Shown here piece after piece: positions 43,738-52,703 of a DNA stretch of 64,000 bases. A model generated the notes under the pieces. It saw nothing but the letters and a program-made list of their open reading frames with translations, did not search any database and was not told the DNA's origin. Source of the DNA: RYN-230 sp963793825 (GTDB taxonomy: Bacteria > Actinomycetota > Actinomycetes > Streptosporangiales > Streptosporangiaceae); the NCBI GenBank assembly GCA_963793825.1, contig CAWCBE010000012.1, forward strand, positions 248,001 through 312,000. Reading direction: 5' to 3'. How positions within the stretch are numbered: the stretch's first letter is position 1; every line of letters begins with the position of its first letter. Made by a program: the position numbers and the translations under genes.

Positions 43738-46434
43738 GTGACTGCGCTGACCGCGCCGGGCTCCTCGTACGCCCTGCTGGCCGACGGCACCACCATCACC
43801 ATCCGGCCGGCCACCCCGGGGGACTACGAGGCCGTCAAGCAGTTCCACGAGCACATGTCCCAGGACAACCTGTACCTCCGCTTCTTTTCCATGAGCCGGC
43901 TGGCCGGGGAGCAGGAGGCCCGCCGGGTGTGCCGCCCCGACGGGGACACCCACGGTGCCCTGCTCGGCTTCCTGGGTGACGAGCTGGTCGGCGTGGCCAG
44001 CTTTGAGCCGACCAGTGACCCGGGCTCGTCGGAGATCGCCTTCGCGGTCTCCGACCAGATGCATGGCCGCGGCGTGGCCACCCTGCTGCTGGAGCACCTG
44101 GTCTCGCTGGCCCGGGAACGGAGCGTGCGGGTGTTCACCGCCACTACCCTGCCGGAGAACACGGCCATGCTCCGGGTGTTCGCGGACGCCGGCCTGAGCG
44201 TGCAGCGCTGCCTGGAGGACGGCGTGGTGGAACTGACCATGCCGATCCCGCACAGCGTCGCCCTCAGCGAGGCCAGCACGTACCTCGACGCGGTGGCTGG
44301 CCGGGAGCAGCGCGCCGACGTGGCCAGCCTGGAGCCCTTGCTCGCGCCGCGTTCCGTGGCCGTGATCGGGGCCGGGCACCGGCCGGGGTCCATCGGCCGG
44401 TCGATCCTGATGAACATCCGCAGCGCCGGGTTCAGCGGCGCGCTGTACGCGGTCAACCCGCGCGAGCTGCACCTCCCCGGAACCACCAGCGTGCCCTCCC
44501 CCGCCGCGCTGCCGGAGGCGCCGGACCTGGCCGTGGTGACCGTGCCCGCGGCCGGTGTCGTGGACGTGGCCCACGCGCTCGGCAAGCGCGGCACCCGCTC
44601 CATCGTCGTCATCACTTCCGGGCTGGACGCCGCCCAGTCGGCCAGCCTGCTCGACGCCTGCCGCCGCTGGGGCATGCGGCTGGTCGGCCCCAACTGTTTC
44701 GGGGTCGCCGTGCCCGCCCTCGGCCTGGACGCCACGTTCGCCGTCCACCATCCCTCCGCCGGGCGGGCCGGGCTCGTGGTGCAGTCCGGCGGCGTCGGCG
44801 TGGCCCTGCTGGGGCACTTCTCCCGGCTCGGCATCGGCATCTCCTCGTTCGCCTCGGTCGGCGACAAGCTCGATGTGTCCGGCAACGACATGCTGCAGTG
44901 GTGGGCTGAGGACGGGACCACCCGGCTGGCGGTGCTGTACCTGGAGTCGTTCGGCAACCCGCGCAAGTTCGCGCGCACCGCGGCCCGGGTCAGCCAGCAG
45001 ATGCCGGTGCTGACCGTGCACGCCGGCCGCTCGGCCCCCGGCCAGCGGGCCGCCGCCTCGCACACCGCGGCGGCCGCCGCCCCGATGATCACCCGGCAGG
45101 CCCTGTTCGAGCAGGCGGGCGTCATCGCCACGACCAGCTTCGGCGAACTGCTGGAAGCGGCCGTGCTGCTGGCCGAGCAGCCGGTGCCGACCGGCAGCCG
45201 GGTCGCGGTGATCTCCAACGCGGGCGGGGCCGGCGTGCTGGCCGCGGACGCCTGCGTGGAGGTGGGCCTGGTGGTCGCCACGCCCAGCCACCGCGCACAG
45301 GCCCGGCTGGCCCGGGTGCTGCCGCCCGGCGCGGCACTCGGCGGCCCGGTGGACACCACGGCCGGAGTCAGTGCCAGCGCGTTCACCGAGGCGCTGGCCA
45401 TCGTGGCCGCCGATTCCGGGGTGAACGCGGTGCTGGCCCTCATCGTGCCGACCGCGGCGGCCGACCTCGGCCCGGCGCTCACCGCCGCCCAGCTCCCGGT
45501 CCCGCTGGCCACCGTGGTACTGGACCAGCCCGACTCGGTGCGGGTGCTGCCGGGGGCCGATGGCCGCCCGTCCGTGCCCGCCTACGCCTACCCGGAGAGT
45601 GCCGCCCGGGCGCTCAGCCGGGCCGCCCGGTACGGCTCGTGGCGGTCCCGGCCGAAGGACACCGTGCCTGACATCAAGGGCCTGCAGGTGGCCGAGGCCC
45701 GCGAGCTGATCGAGGCGTTCCTGGATCGCATGCCGGGTGGCGGCTGGCTGCCCGCCGCGGAGACCGACCGGCTGCTCCGCTGCTATCAGCTGCCGCTGGC
45801 GCCGTCCCGGCTGGTGACGGACGCCGCGCAGGCGGCCGCGGCCGCCACCGAGCTCGGCGGCCAGGTAGCGCTCAAGGCCGAGGTACCCGGCCTGGTGCAC
45901 AAGAGCGACGCCGGCGCGGTGCTGCTCGGCGTGAACGGGTCCGAGGAGGCCCGGGCCGCGTTCACCCGGCTGGCCGACCGTTTCGAAGGGAACTTCTCCG
46001 GGGCCCTGGTCCAGCCGATGATCACTGGCGGCACCGAGACCATCATCGGGGTGGTCCAGGAGCCGGTATTCGGGCCGCTGGTCGTGTTCGGCCTGGGCGG
46101 CGTGGCCACCGCGGTGCTCGGCGACCACGCGGCCCGGCTGGCCCCGCTGACCACCGACGACGCCGACGACCTGATCCACTCGATCCGGGCGGCGCCGCTG
46201 CTACTCGGCCACCGCGGGCAGCCCCCCGCCGACATCGCCGGGCTGCGTGACGCGCTGCTCAAGATCTCGCGGCTCGCCGATGACCTGCCGCAGGTCGCAG
46301 AGCTGGACCTCAATCCCGTGATCGCCTGCGCCGACGGCGTCACCGCCGTGGACGCCCGGGTCCGGGTGACCGGGCACGGCGGCGCCGACCCGTTCCTGCG
46401 CCAGCTGCCAGAGATGCGGCACCGCGACACCTGA
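43738..46434 (+). CDS. GNAT acetyltransferase / NDP-forming acyl-CoA synthetase fusion, copy B
   Basis: Same 898-residue architecture as copy A. It differs at five residues: Arg34Lys, Tyr89Phe (both in or near GNAT), Gly526Arg, Pro735Ser and Arg829Pro, against one silent change (codon near 44931). The His442 phospho-site and the ATP-grasp motifs are unchanged. The excess of missense changes contrasts with the neighbouring phosphoketolase. GTG 43738; the sequence upstream of 43648 comes from the end of copy A, so any promoter element further than about 90 bp from the start differs from copy A's. Confidence 0.88.
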   Translation: MTALTAPGSSYALLADGTTITIRPATPGDYEAVKQFHEHMSQDNLYLRFFSMSRLAGEQEARRVCRPDGDTHGALLGFLGDELVGVASFEPTSDPGSSEIAFAVSDQMHGRGVATLLLEHLVSLARERSVRVFTATTLPENTAMLRVFADAGLSVQRCLEDGVVELTMPIPHSVALSEASTYLDAVAGREQRADVASLEPLLAPRSVAVIGAGHRPGSIGRSILMNIRSAGFSGALYAVNPRELHLPGTTSVPSPAALPEAPDLAVVTVPAAGVVDVAHALGKRGTRSIVVITSGLDAAQSASLLDACRRWGMRLVGPNCFGVAVPALGLDATFAVHHPSAGRAGLVVQSGGVGVALLGHFSRLGIGISSFASVGDKLDVSGNDMLQWWAEDGTTRLAVLYLESFGNPRKFARTAARVSQQMPVLTVHAGRSAPGQRAAASHTAAAAAPMITRQALFEQAGVIATTSFGELLEAAVLLAEQPVPTGSRVAVISNAGGAGVLAADACVEVGLVVATPSHRAQARLARVLPPGAALGGPVDTTAGVSASAFTEALAIVAADSGVNAVLALIVPTAAADLGPALTAAQLPVPLATVVLDQPDSVRVLPGADGRPSVPAYAYPESAARALSRAARYGSWRSRPKDTVPDIKGLQVAEARELIEAFLDRMPGGGWLPAAETDRLLRCYQLPLAPSRLVTDAAQAAAAATELGGQVALKAEVPGLVHKSDAGAVLLGVNGSEEARAAFTRLADRFEGNFSGALVQPMITGGTETIIGVVQEPVFGPLVVFGLGGVATAVLGDHAARLAPLTTDDADDLIHSIRAAPLLLGHRGQPPADIAGLRDALLKISRLADDLPQVAELDLNPVIACADGVTAVDARVRVTGHGGADPFLRQLPEMRHRDT

Positions 46435-46530
46435 CCTCCTGACAGGCCCGGGGATCAGGTGCCGCAGTACATGCCGCGCCGGTCCGGGAAGCCACCCGCA
46501 GTCCACCCATCGCCGGAAGGGAACCGCGAG

Positions 46531-48933
46531 ATGACCGTGACCGCGACGCCTGAGCTCAGCACCGAACAGATGCAGGCCCTGGATGGGTACTGGCGCGCCG
46601 CGAACTACCTGTCGGTCGGCCAGATCTACCTGATGAGCAACCCGCTGCTGACCGAGCCGTTGCGCCCGGAGCAGATCAAGCCGCGGCTGCTCGGCCACTG
46701 GGGCACCACCCCCGGGCTGAACTTCCTCTGGTCCCACCTGAACCGGGCCATCGTCACTCACGACCTGGACATGATGTTCATCATCGGCCCCGGGCACGGC
46801 GGCCCCGCGGCCCTGGCCAGCACCTGGCTGGACGGCAGTTACACCGACATCTACCCGAGCATCCGGCAGGACACGGCCGGGATGGCCCGGCTGTTCCACC
46901 AGTTCTCCTTCCCGGGCGGGGTGCCCAGCCACGTGGCGCCGGAGACCCCGGGCAGCATCCACGAAGGCGGCGAGCTGGGCTATTCGCTCTCGCACGCCCA
47001 CGGCGCCGCGTTCGATAATCCTGATCTCATCGTGGCCTGCGTCATCGGTGATGGGGAGGCGGAGACCGGCCCGCTGGCCGCCAGCTGGCATTCGGGGAAG
47101 TTCCTCAACCCGGTGACGGACGGGGCGGTGCTGCCGATCCTGCACCTGAACGGCTGGAAGATCGCCAACCCCACCGTGCTGGCCCGGATCCCGGAACGGG
47201 AACTGGACGCGCTGCTGCGCGGCTACGGGTACGACCCGGTGTTCCTGGCCGGTTCCGACCCCGGGACCATGCACCGGGAGATGGCGGCCGTCCTGGATCA
47301 GGTCATCGCCCGGATCCAGGCCATCCAGGCCGCCGCCCGCGCGGGCGGCCCCGCCGCCCCGGAGGGTCACGGCGAGCGGTGGCCGATGATCGTGCTGCGC
47401 ACCCCGAAGGGCTGGACCGGGCCGGCCGAGGTGGACGGGCTCCCGGTGGAGGGCACCTGGCGTGCGCACCAGGTCCCGCTGTCCGAGGTCCGGTCCAACC
47501 CGGAGCACCTGCGCCAGCTCGAGGCGTGGATGCGCTCCTACCGGCCGGGCGAGCTGTTCGACGGCCAGGGGCGGCCACGGCCGGAGATCCTCGGCTACGT
47601 CCCGGCCGGGGAGCGCCGGATGGGGTCGAACCCGCACGCCAACGGGGGGCTGCTGCTCCGCGAGCTGGCGTTGCCCGACTTCCGGGACTACGCGGTGACC
47701 GTGGACGTGCCGGGGACGACGATGACCGAGCCGACCCGGGTACTGGGCCGCCTGCTCCGCGACGTGACCAGGCTGAACGAGGAGCCGCGCAACTTCCGGG
47801 TCGTCGGCCCGGACGAGACGGCGTCCAACCGGCTCGGCGCGCTGCTGGAGGTGACCGGCAAGACCTGGGAAGAGGCCACCCTGCCGGTGGACGAGCACCT
47901 GGCCCGGGACGGCCGGGTCATGGAGATCCTGTCCGAGACCACCTGCCAGGGCTGGCTCGAGGGGTACCTGCTGACCGGCCGGCACGGCCTGTTCAACTGC
48001 TACGAGGCGTTCATCCACATCGTGGACTCGATGTTCAACCAGCACGCCAAGTGGCTGAAGACCAGCCGCGGGCTGCCCTGGCGGCGCCCGGTCGCCTCGC
48101 TGAACTACCTGCTCAGCTCGCATGTGTGGCGGCAGGACCACAACGGGTTCAGCCACCAGGACCCGGGCTTCATCGATCACGTGATCAACAAGAAGGCGGA
48201 GGTCGTCCGGGTGTACCTGCCCCCGGACACCAACACCCTGCTGTCGGTGGGCGATCACTGCCTGCGCAGCCGGGACTACGTGAACGTGGTCGTGGCGGCC
48301 AAGCAGCCCACCCCGGACTGGCTGGACATGGACGCCGCGGTGCTGCACTGCACCCGGGGCGCCGGCATCTGGGAGTGGGCCAGCAGCGACACCAACGGCG
48401 CCCAGCCCGACGTGGTGCTGGGCTGCGCCGGCGACGTGCCCACGCTGGAGATCCTGGCCGCCACCAGCATCCTCCGCGAGCACCTGCCGGACCTGCAGGT
48501 CCGGGTGGTCAACGTGGTGGACCTGATGCGGCTGCAGCCGGAGTCGGAGCACCCGCACGGGATGAGCGACGCCGAGTTCGACGCGCTGTTCACCACGGAC
48601 CGCCATGTCATCTTCGCCTACCACGGCTACCCGTGGCTGATCCACCGGCTCACCTACCGCCGCCACAACCACCACAACATCCACGTCCGGGGGTACAAGG
48701 AGGAAGGCACCACGACCACCCCGTTCGACATGGTCGTGATGAACGAGATGGACCGGTTCCACCTGGTCATGGACGTGATCGACCGGGTTCCCGGGCTCAG
48801 CGACCGGGCCGCCTGGCTGCGTCAGCAGATGGCCGACTCCCTGGTCCGGCACTGGGCCTGGGTCCGGGAGCACGGCGAGGACCTGCCCGAGGTCCGCGAC
48901 TGGGTCTGGCCCGCGCCCGCCGCGCAGGGATGA
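46531..48933 (+). CDS. xfp: Phosphoketolase, copy B
   Basis: 800 residues, normal family length. Splits xylulose 5-phosphate (and often fructose 6-phosphate) with phosphate into acetyl-phosphate and an aldose phosphate, using thiamine diphosphate. Motifs: HWGTTPGLNFLWSHLNRAIV, GPGHGGPA, HEGGELGYSLSHAHGAAFDN, the cofactor motif GDGEAETGPLAASW, and RHNHHNIHVRGYKEEG toward the C-terminus. Six nucleotide differences from copy A in the catalytic part are all silent. It ends WPAPAAQG with its TGA overlapping acetate kinase's ATG (ATGA), so the pair is translationally coupled. Confidence 0.93.
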   Translation: MTVTATPELSTEQMQALDGYWRAANYLSVGQIYLMSNPLLTEPLRPEQIKPRLLGHWGTTPGLNFLWSHLNRAIVTHDLDMMFIIGPGHGGPAALASTWLDGSYTDIYPSIRQDTAGMARLFHQFSFPGGVPSHVAPETPGSIHEGGELGYSLSHAHGAAFDNPDLIVACVIGDGEAETGPLAASWHSGKFLNPVTDGAVLPILHLNGWKIANPTVLARIPERELDALLRGYGYDPVFLAGSDPGTMHREMAAVLDQVIARIQAIQAAARAGGPAAPEGHGERWPMIVLRTPKGWTGPAEVDGLPVEGTWRAHQVPLSEVRSNPEHLRQLEAWMRSYRPGELFDGQGRPRPEILGYVPAGERRMGSNPHANGGLLLRELALPDFRDYAVTVDVPGTTMTEPTRVLGRLLRDVTRLNEEPRNFRVVGPDETASNRLGALLEVTGKTWEEATLPVDEHLARDGRVMEILSETTCQGWLEGYLLTGRHGLFNCYEAFIHIVDSMFNQHAKWLKTSRGLPWRRPVASLNYLLSSHVWRQDHNGFSHQDPGFIDHVINKKAEVVRVYLPPDTNTLLSVGDHCLRSRDYVNVVVAAKQPTPDWLDMDAAVLHCTRGAGIWEWASSDTNGAQPDVVLGCAGDVPTLEILAATSILREHLPDLQVRVVNVVDLMRLQPESEHPHGMSDAEFDALFTTDRHVIFAYHGYPWLIHRLTYRRHNHHNIHVRGYKEEGTTTTPFDMVVMNEMDRFHLVMDVIDRVPGLSDRAAWLRQQMADSLVRHWAWVREHGEDLPEVRDWVWPAPAAQG

Positions 48934-50021
48934 ACATCCTCGTCGTCAACGCCGGGTCGAGCAGCCTGAAACTGAGCCTGCTCGACTCGTCGAACGAGAT
49001 CGTGGCCGCCACCGAGGTGGACCACTGGGACACCGACGATCCCCCCGCCGCCCTCACTTCTTTCCTCAACGGCCTGCCCGGGGTCGATGCCATCGGCCAC
49101 CGCATCGTGCACGGCGGGCCGACGCTGACCGAGGCAGCAGTGCTCGACGCCGGGGTACGGCAGGCCATCCAGGCGGCCACCGACCTGGCCCCGCTGCACC
49201 AGCCCCGGGCGCTGGGCGGCATCGACGCGGTGGCTGCCCTGCTGCCCGGGGTGGCCACGGTGGTCTGCTTCGACACCGGGTTCCACGCCACGATGCCGGC
49301 GGCGGCGGCCACCTACGCCCTGCCCGCCGCCTGGCGGGAGCGGTACGGCCTGCGCCGCTATGGCTTCCACGGCCTGTCGCACGCCTACGCCAGCCGCCGG
49401 GCCGCGGAGTTGCTGGGCACGTCGCCGGGCCGGCTCCGGGTGGTCTCCTGTCACCTCGGCGCCGGCGCCTCGCTCGCCGCGGTCCGCTACGGGCAGAGCG
49501 TGGACACCACGATGGGCTTCACCCCGCTGGAGGGCCTGGTCATGGCGACCCGGGCCGGGAACACCGACCCCGGGCTGCTGCTCTGGCTGCTCACCGACGG
49601 GCGGCTGTCCCTGGGCGAGCTGTCCTCCGGGATGGAACACGCCTCCGGCCTGGCCGGCCTGGCCGGCACGCCAGACCTGCGCGAGGTGACCAGCGCCGCC
49701 GGTGCCGGTGACCCGGCCGCCACACTCGCCCTTGACGTGTATATCCACCGGCTCCGGCAGCTGATCGCCGGGATGGCCGCGGCCATGGACGGGCTGGACG
49801 CACTGGTCTTCACCGGCGGGGTCGGCGAGCACTCCGCGGTGGTCCGGGCCCGGGGGGTACCCGGCTTCCTCGGCGCCGCCATCGACCCGGAGCGCAACAG
49901 CGCCGCCACCCGGGATGCCGACATCAGCGCGCCCGGCGCGGCCGTCGCCACGCTCGTGGTGACGGCCCGGGAGGACATCGAGATCGCCCGCCAGGTCCGC
50001 GCCGTCCTCAGCACGGCCTGA
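48930..50021 (+). CDS. ackA: Acetate kinase, copy B
   Basis: 363 residues, somewhat shorter than the usual 390-400. Transfers phosphate from acetyl-phosphate to ADP. NAGSSSLKLSLLDSS (phosphate 1), GHRIVHGGP, VVCFDTGFHATMP, YGFHGLSHAYASRRA, SCHLGAGASLAAVRYG (phosphate 2), TTMGFTPLEGLVMATRAGNT and FTGGVGEHSAVVR (adenosine) are all present. I see no difference from the corresponding part of copy A. Start ATG 48930 overlaps the Xfp stop. Confidence 0.93.
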   Translation: MNILVVNAGSSSLKLSLLDSSNEIVAATEVDHWDTDDPPAALTSFLNGLPGVDAIGHRIVHGGPTLTEAAVLDAGVRQAIQAATDLAPLHQPRALGGIDAVAALLPGVATVVCFDTGFHATMPAAAATYALPAAWRERYGLRRYGFHGLSHAYASRRAAELLGTSPGRLRVVSCHLGAGASLAAVRYGQSVDTTMGFTPLEGLVMATRAGNTDPGLLLWLLTDGRLSLGELSSGMEHASGLAGLAGTPDLREVTSAAGAGDPAATLALDVYIHRLRQLIAGMAAAMDGLDALVFTGGVGEHSAVVRARGVPGFLGAAIDPERNSAATRDADISAPGAAVATLVVTAREDIEIARQVRAVLSTA

Positions 50022-50209
50022 CCGGCCGTCGCGGCCCCGGTCGGTCACGGCTGGACGGCGACGTCCCCTCCCGTCGCAGTGCGTGGTTGAACGAGACATG
50101 CGCCCGCCGGTCTGGCCCTCACGGCCGTCGAGGAGCATCCTGAAACCAGGAGCGCAGCCGCTGGGTCCGGCTGGCGGTGGTGCCCCGCTGGCGGGAGAAG
50201 CTGAGTGCG

Positions 50210-50509
50210 ATGACCCCAGACGCGCAGTTCCAGGCGACCGCCCGCTATCCAGGAAACTGGGATCGCTGCCGGCGGTGCGGGGCGCCCCGCCTCATGCACG
50301 GGGGCGACGGAAGCTGCGGCGTGTCCCTGGGCAGCCGGGCGCTGGCCCTGCTCGTCGTGGCCGGCGGCGTGCTCGCCGTCATCGGCGTCGCCACCTGGAT
50401 GCTGGTCACGGCGCCCGCCATCCCGGCGGCCTCGGTGATCGCCTTCGCCTGCCTGGTCATCCTGGTCCTGTTCGTCGGCGGCCTGGCCTTCCCGGCCCGC
50501 CGCCGCTAA
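50210..50509 (+). CDS. Small Cys-motif two-helix membrane protein, copy B
   Basis: Same as the protein at 42394 except one Ala to Val change in the last helix (VILVLFVGGL). CRRCGAPRLMHGGDGSC and two helices retained. Conservation of the frame in both copies supports it as a real gene, though recent duplication limits the weight of that argument. Confidence 0.6.
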   Translation: MTPDAQFQATARYPGNWDRCRRCGAPRLMHGGDGSCGVSLGSRALALLVVAGGVLAVIGVATWMLVTAPAIPAASVIAFACLVILVLFVGGLAFPARRR

Positions 50510-50522
50510 ACCCGCCGTGCGC

Positions 50523-50606
50523 GCCACTGACCCGGGTCCCCGCCCCGCCGCCACTAACCCGGGTCCCCGCCCCGCCGCCACTAACCCGGGTCCCCGCCCC
50601 ACCCGC
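50523..50606. repeat. Intergenic minisatellite, three units (copy B)
   Basis: Three units of the CACTAACCCGGGTCCCCGCC repeat; two fewer than in copy A, accounting for most of a 49-bp length difference. Confidence 0.85.
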
Positions 50607-50709
50607 CATTGATCCGGCCTCCGGCTCCCGCTCCCCCGCTCCCCCGCCGCGATTCTCAGATGATCATTTTCGCCTTCCGGCACGGGGCGGCCCGGAGCGA
50701 GGGGCCGGG

Positions 50710-51324
50710 TTAGTCCAGGCTCTCCCGGCTGGGCGCTGTGGCCGCTTCTTCGGCCTCACCCCGCTGCGCGGCACGGGGGGCGTCCAAGCCACCGGGGTGA
50801 CGCGCTATTTCGACCACGGTGGCGAGGAGGCTGGAGTCGCGTGCGCCCACCAGCGCCCAGGCCCGCGCGATGGCGAAGCCGAAGAAGCCAATGCACAATC
50901 CCCCCAGGCTGCTGAGATGGCCCGAGTCCCGGGGAGACCCGCCCAGCTCGACGCCGGAGGCCAGCTGAAGGCCGTACAGCGCGAGCAGGACAGTCGGCAG
51001 GATCAGCTGGTCCGGCGGGGTCCGCAGCCTGGTGTCCCGCAGCAGCAGCATGATCAGGCCGGCCGTGGAGGACAGCCCGGCTCCGGCCAGGATGATGACC
51101 GTCAGGCTGAGGTTAGCTCCGGGCAGGAGGGTCACGAGCGCGATGACCAGCGTGTTGACCAGGGCCGAGAAAGCCATGGCCGCCTTGAGCTGGTGATCTT
51201 TTTCAGCGCCGGGGCCGGACAGCTTCGCCGGAGAAATCGAGATGGCGACGAACAGCAGCCCGATCAGCGCCCCCGCGACCGTGGCGCAGGCACTGAAGAA
51301 GTCGTGATAGCTGGCAGGGACCAC
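50710..51324 (-). CDS. Conserved membrane protein, copy B
   Basis: Identical 204-residue protein to that at 42943-43557, GTG start at 51324. The IS3-type insertion begins 72 bp upstream of its start, so its promoter region is separated from the sequence it faces in copy A. Confidence 0.7.
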   Translation of the reverse strand: MVPASYHDFFSACATVAGALIGLLFVAISISPAKLSGPGAEKDHQLKAAMAFSALVNTLVIALVTLLPGANLSLTVIILAGAGLSSTAGLIMLLLRDTRLRTPPDQLILPTVLLALYGLQLASGVELGGSPRDSGHLSSLGGLCIGFFGFAIARAWALVGARDSSLLATVVEIARHPGGLDAPRAAQRGEAEEAATAPSRESLD

Positions 51325-51455
51325 TCGGCCAAGATACTCATGGTGCCCTCAACGAGTACGCGGCCAGGGTTGGCCCGCCCGTTCGCGGACGAGTCTGGAC
51401 CGTACCCGCTTCGGTGGACACCCGGCTTAGCTGCCGATTCGTCGGGAGAGCAAGA

Positions 51456-51774
51456 ATGGGTTCGACACGCCGCTCATATACGCCGGAGTACAAGGCGCAA
51501 TCGGTAGCTTTCGTCCTTGACGGTGGCCGCCGGTTGCCGAGGTCGCCGCAATATCGGCGTCCACGAGATGACTCTTGGCAAGTGGGTGAAGGTGGCACGA
51601 GATGCCGCGGAGTCCGGGAAGTCTCCGGATGCGCCGCTGGGTGAGTCCGAGCGGGCCGAGCTGGTGCGGCTGCGGGCGGAGTCCCGGGATGACAAGTCTG
51701 CAATCGCTGAGCTGCGGATGCAGGTGGAGTTCGCAAAAAAAGTAGCGACCTGGTTCGCGAAAGGCAGTCAGTGA
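51456..51774 (+). pseudogene. IS3-family OrfA (helix-turn-helix), two frameshifts
   Basis: STRRSYTPEYKAQSVAFVLD, then two single-base losses near 51533 and 51550 (CCC to CC, AAA to AA), then NIGVHEMTLGKWVKVARDAA and the leucine-rich coiled coil ERAELVRLRAE. It ends FAKGSQ with a stop overlapping OrfB. This is the DNA-binding part made alone or fused to OrfB by frameshifting in active elements. Confidence 0.8.
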
Positions 51775-52658
51775 GATTCGCTGCCATCGCGGGCTGGGCT
51801 GATTCGGGCGATTATCCGGTGTCGTTCATGTGCGCCTGGCTCGGGGTTTCGCGTTCCGGCTATTATGCGTGGCGGGGTGCGGGGCCGTCCCAGCGGTCCA
51901 AAGACGACTCGGCGCTGATCGCGGTCATGAGGAAAATCTATGAGGACGCGCGGGGCAATCCGGGGGTGCGGCGGATGCGCGCGGGCCTGGCGGCGCTGGG
52001 CCACCTGGTGTCACACAAGCGCGCGCACCGGCTGATGCAGGCCGCTGGCCTGCGCGGGCGCCACCCGAGGGCCTGGAAGCGGACTACCATCGGCGGCGAC
52101 AAGCCGGTGCCCGCCCCCGACCTGATAGGCCGGGACTTCACCGCCGGCCGCCCCGATGAGAAATGGTGCGGCGACATCACGTACGTGAAAACGTGGGACG
52201 GATGGGCTATCTCGCGACCGTCATCGACCTGCACTCACGCAAGCTCATCGGCTGGGCCATCGCTGATCATATGCGGACCAGCCTGGTCACGGCGGCCCTC
52301 GATATGGCCATCTCCGCCCGGAAACCACCCCCGGGAGTCGTCTTTCATTCCGACCGCGGCTGCCAATATACATCTTCGGCCTTCGATGAGTACTGCACCG
52401 GGAATAACATTAGGAGGTCCTGGGAAGGACGGGAATCTGCTACGACAATGCCGTATCGGAATCCTTCTTCGCGACGTATAAGAAAGAGCTGATCCATACC
52501 CGCCCGTGGCCTCGCTGGCGAACTTGGAGAAGGAGACGTCTGACTGGATCAGCAACTACTACAATCCGCTGCGGAGGCACTCAACGCTCGGGTACTTGAC
52601 ACCTGAGGAATACGAACTAGGATATAGGCAACTAGTCAATTGGAGCCTAATGGTGTAA
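51771..52658 (+). pseudogene. IS3-family OrfB (DDE integrase), frameshifted
   Basis: HTH_21 part: FMCAWLGVSRSGYYAWRGAG and GNPGVRRMRAGL. rve catalytic core: WCGDITYVKTWDGW (first Asp), then a base lost near 52207; VVFHSDRGCQYTS (second Asp); another loss near 52420; SESFFATYKKELIHTRPW (Glu), one more near 52508, and the end YYNPLRRHSTLGYLTPEEYE. All three catalytic residues survive, so the element would be functional if the indels are sequence errors. Confidence 0.85.
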
Positions 52659-52703
52659 AAAGGGGAGAGTCGCGTCTCGCTGTGGCTGGTGCGGCCGACA
52701 GGT

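Larger units (their letters stand above)
51396..52666 (+). mobile_element. IS3-family insertion sequence, degenerate
   Basis: 1,271 bp inserted in GACGAGTCGCGTCTCG: GAGTC at 51391-51395 and 52667-52671 flank it as a likely 3-5 bp target duplication, and copy A keeps the empty site at 43621. The left end starts TGGACCGTACCCG, usual for IS3 elements; I do not see a clear matching inverted repeat on the right. It carries orfA and orfB, both broken. Confidence 0.85.
43648..52691 (+). repeat. Tandem duplication, copy B (interrupted by an IS3-type element)
   Basis: Homology to copy A starts at GTCCGGCATATC and ends at GGCTGGTG (52691), 13 bp before the stop of the universal stress protein gene. 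The A/B junction joins GGCTGGTG to TCCGGCATATC with only 1-2 bp overlap, so the duplication arose by non-homologous joining. IS-derived bases 51396-52666 are absent from copy A. Confidence 0.95.
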
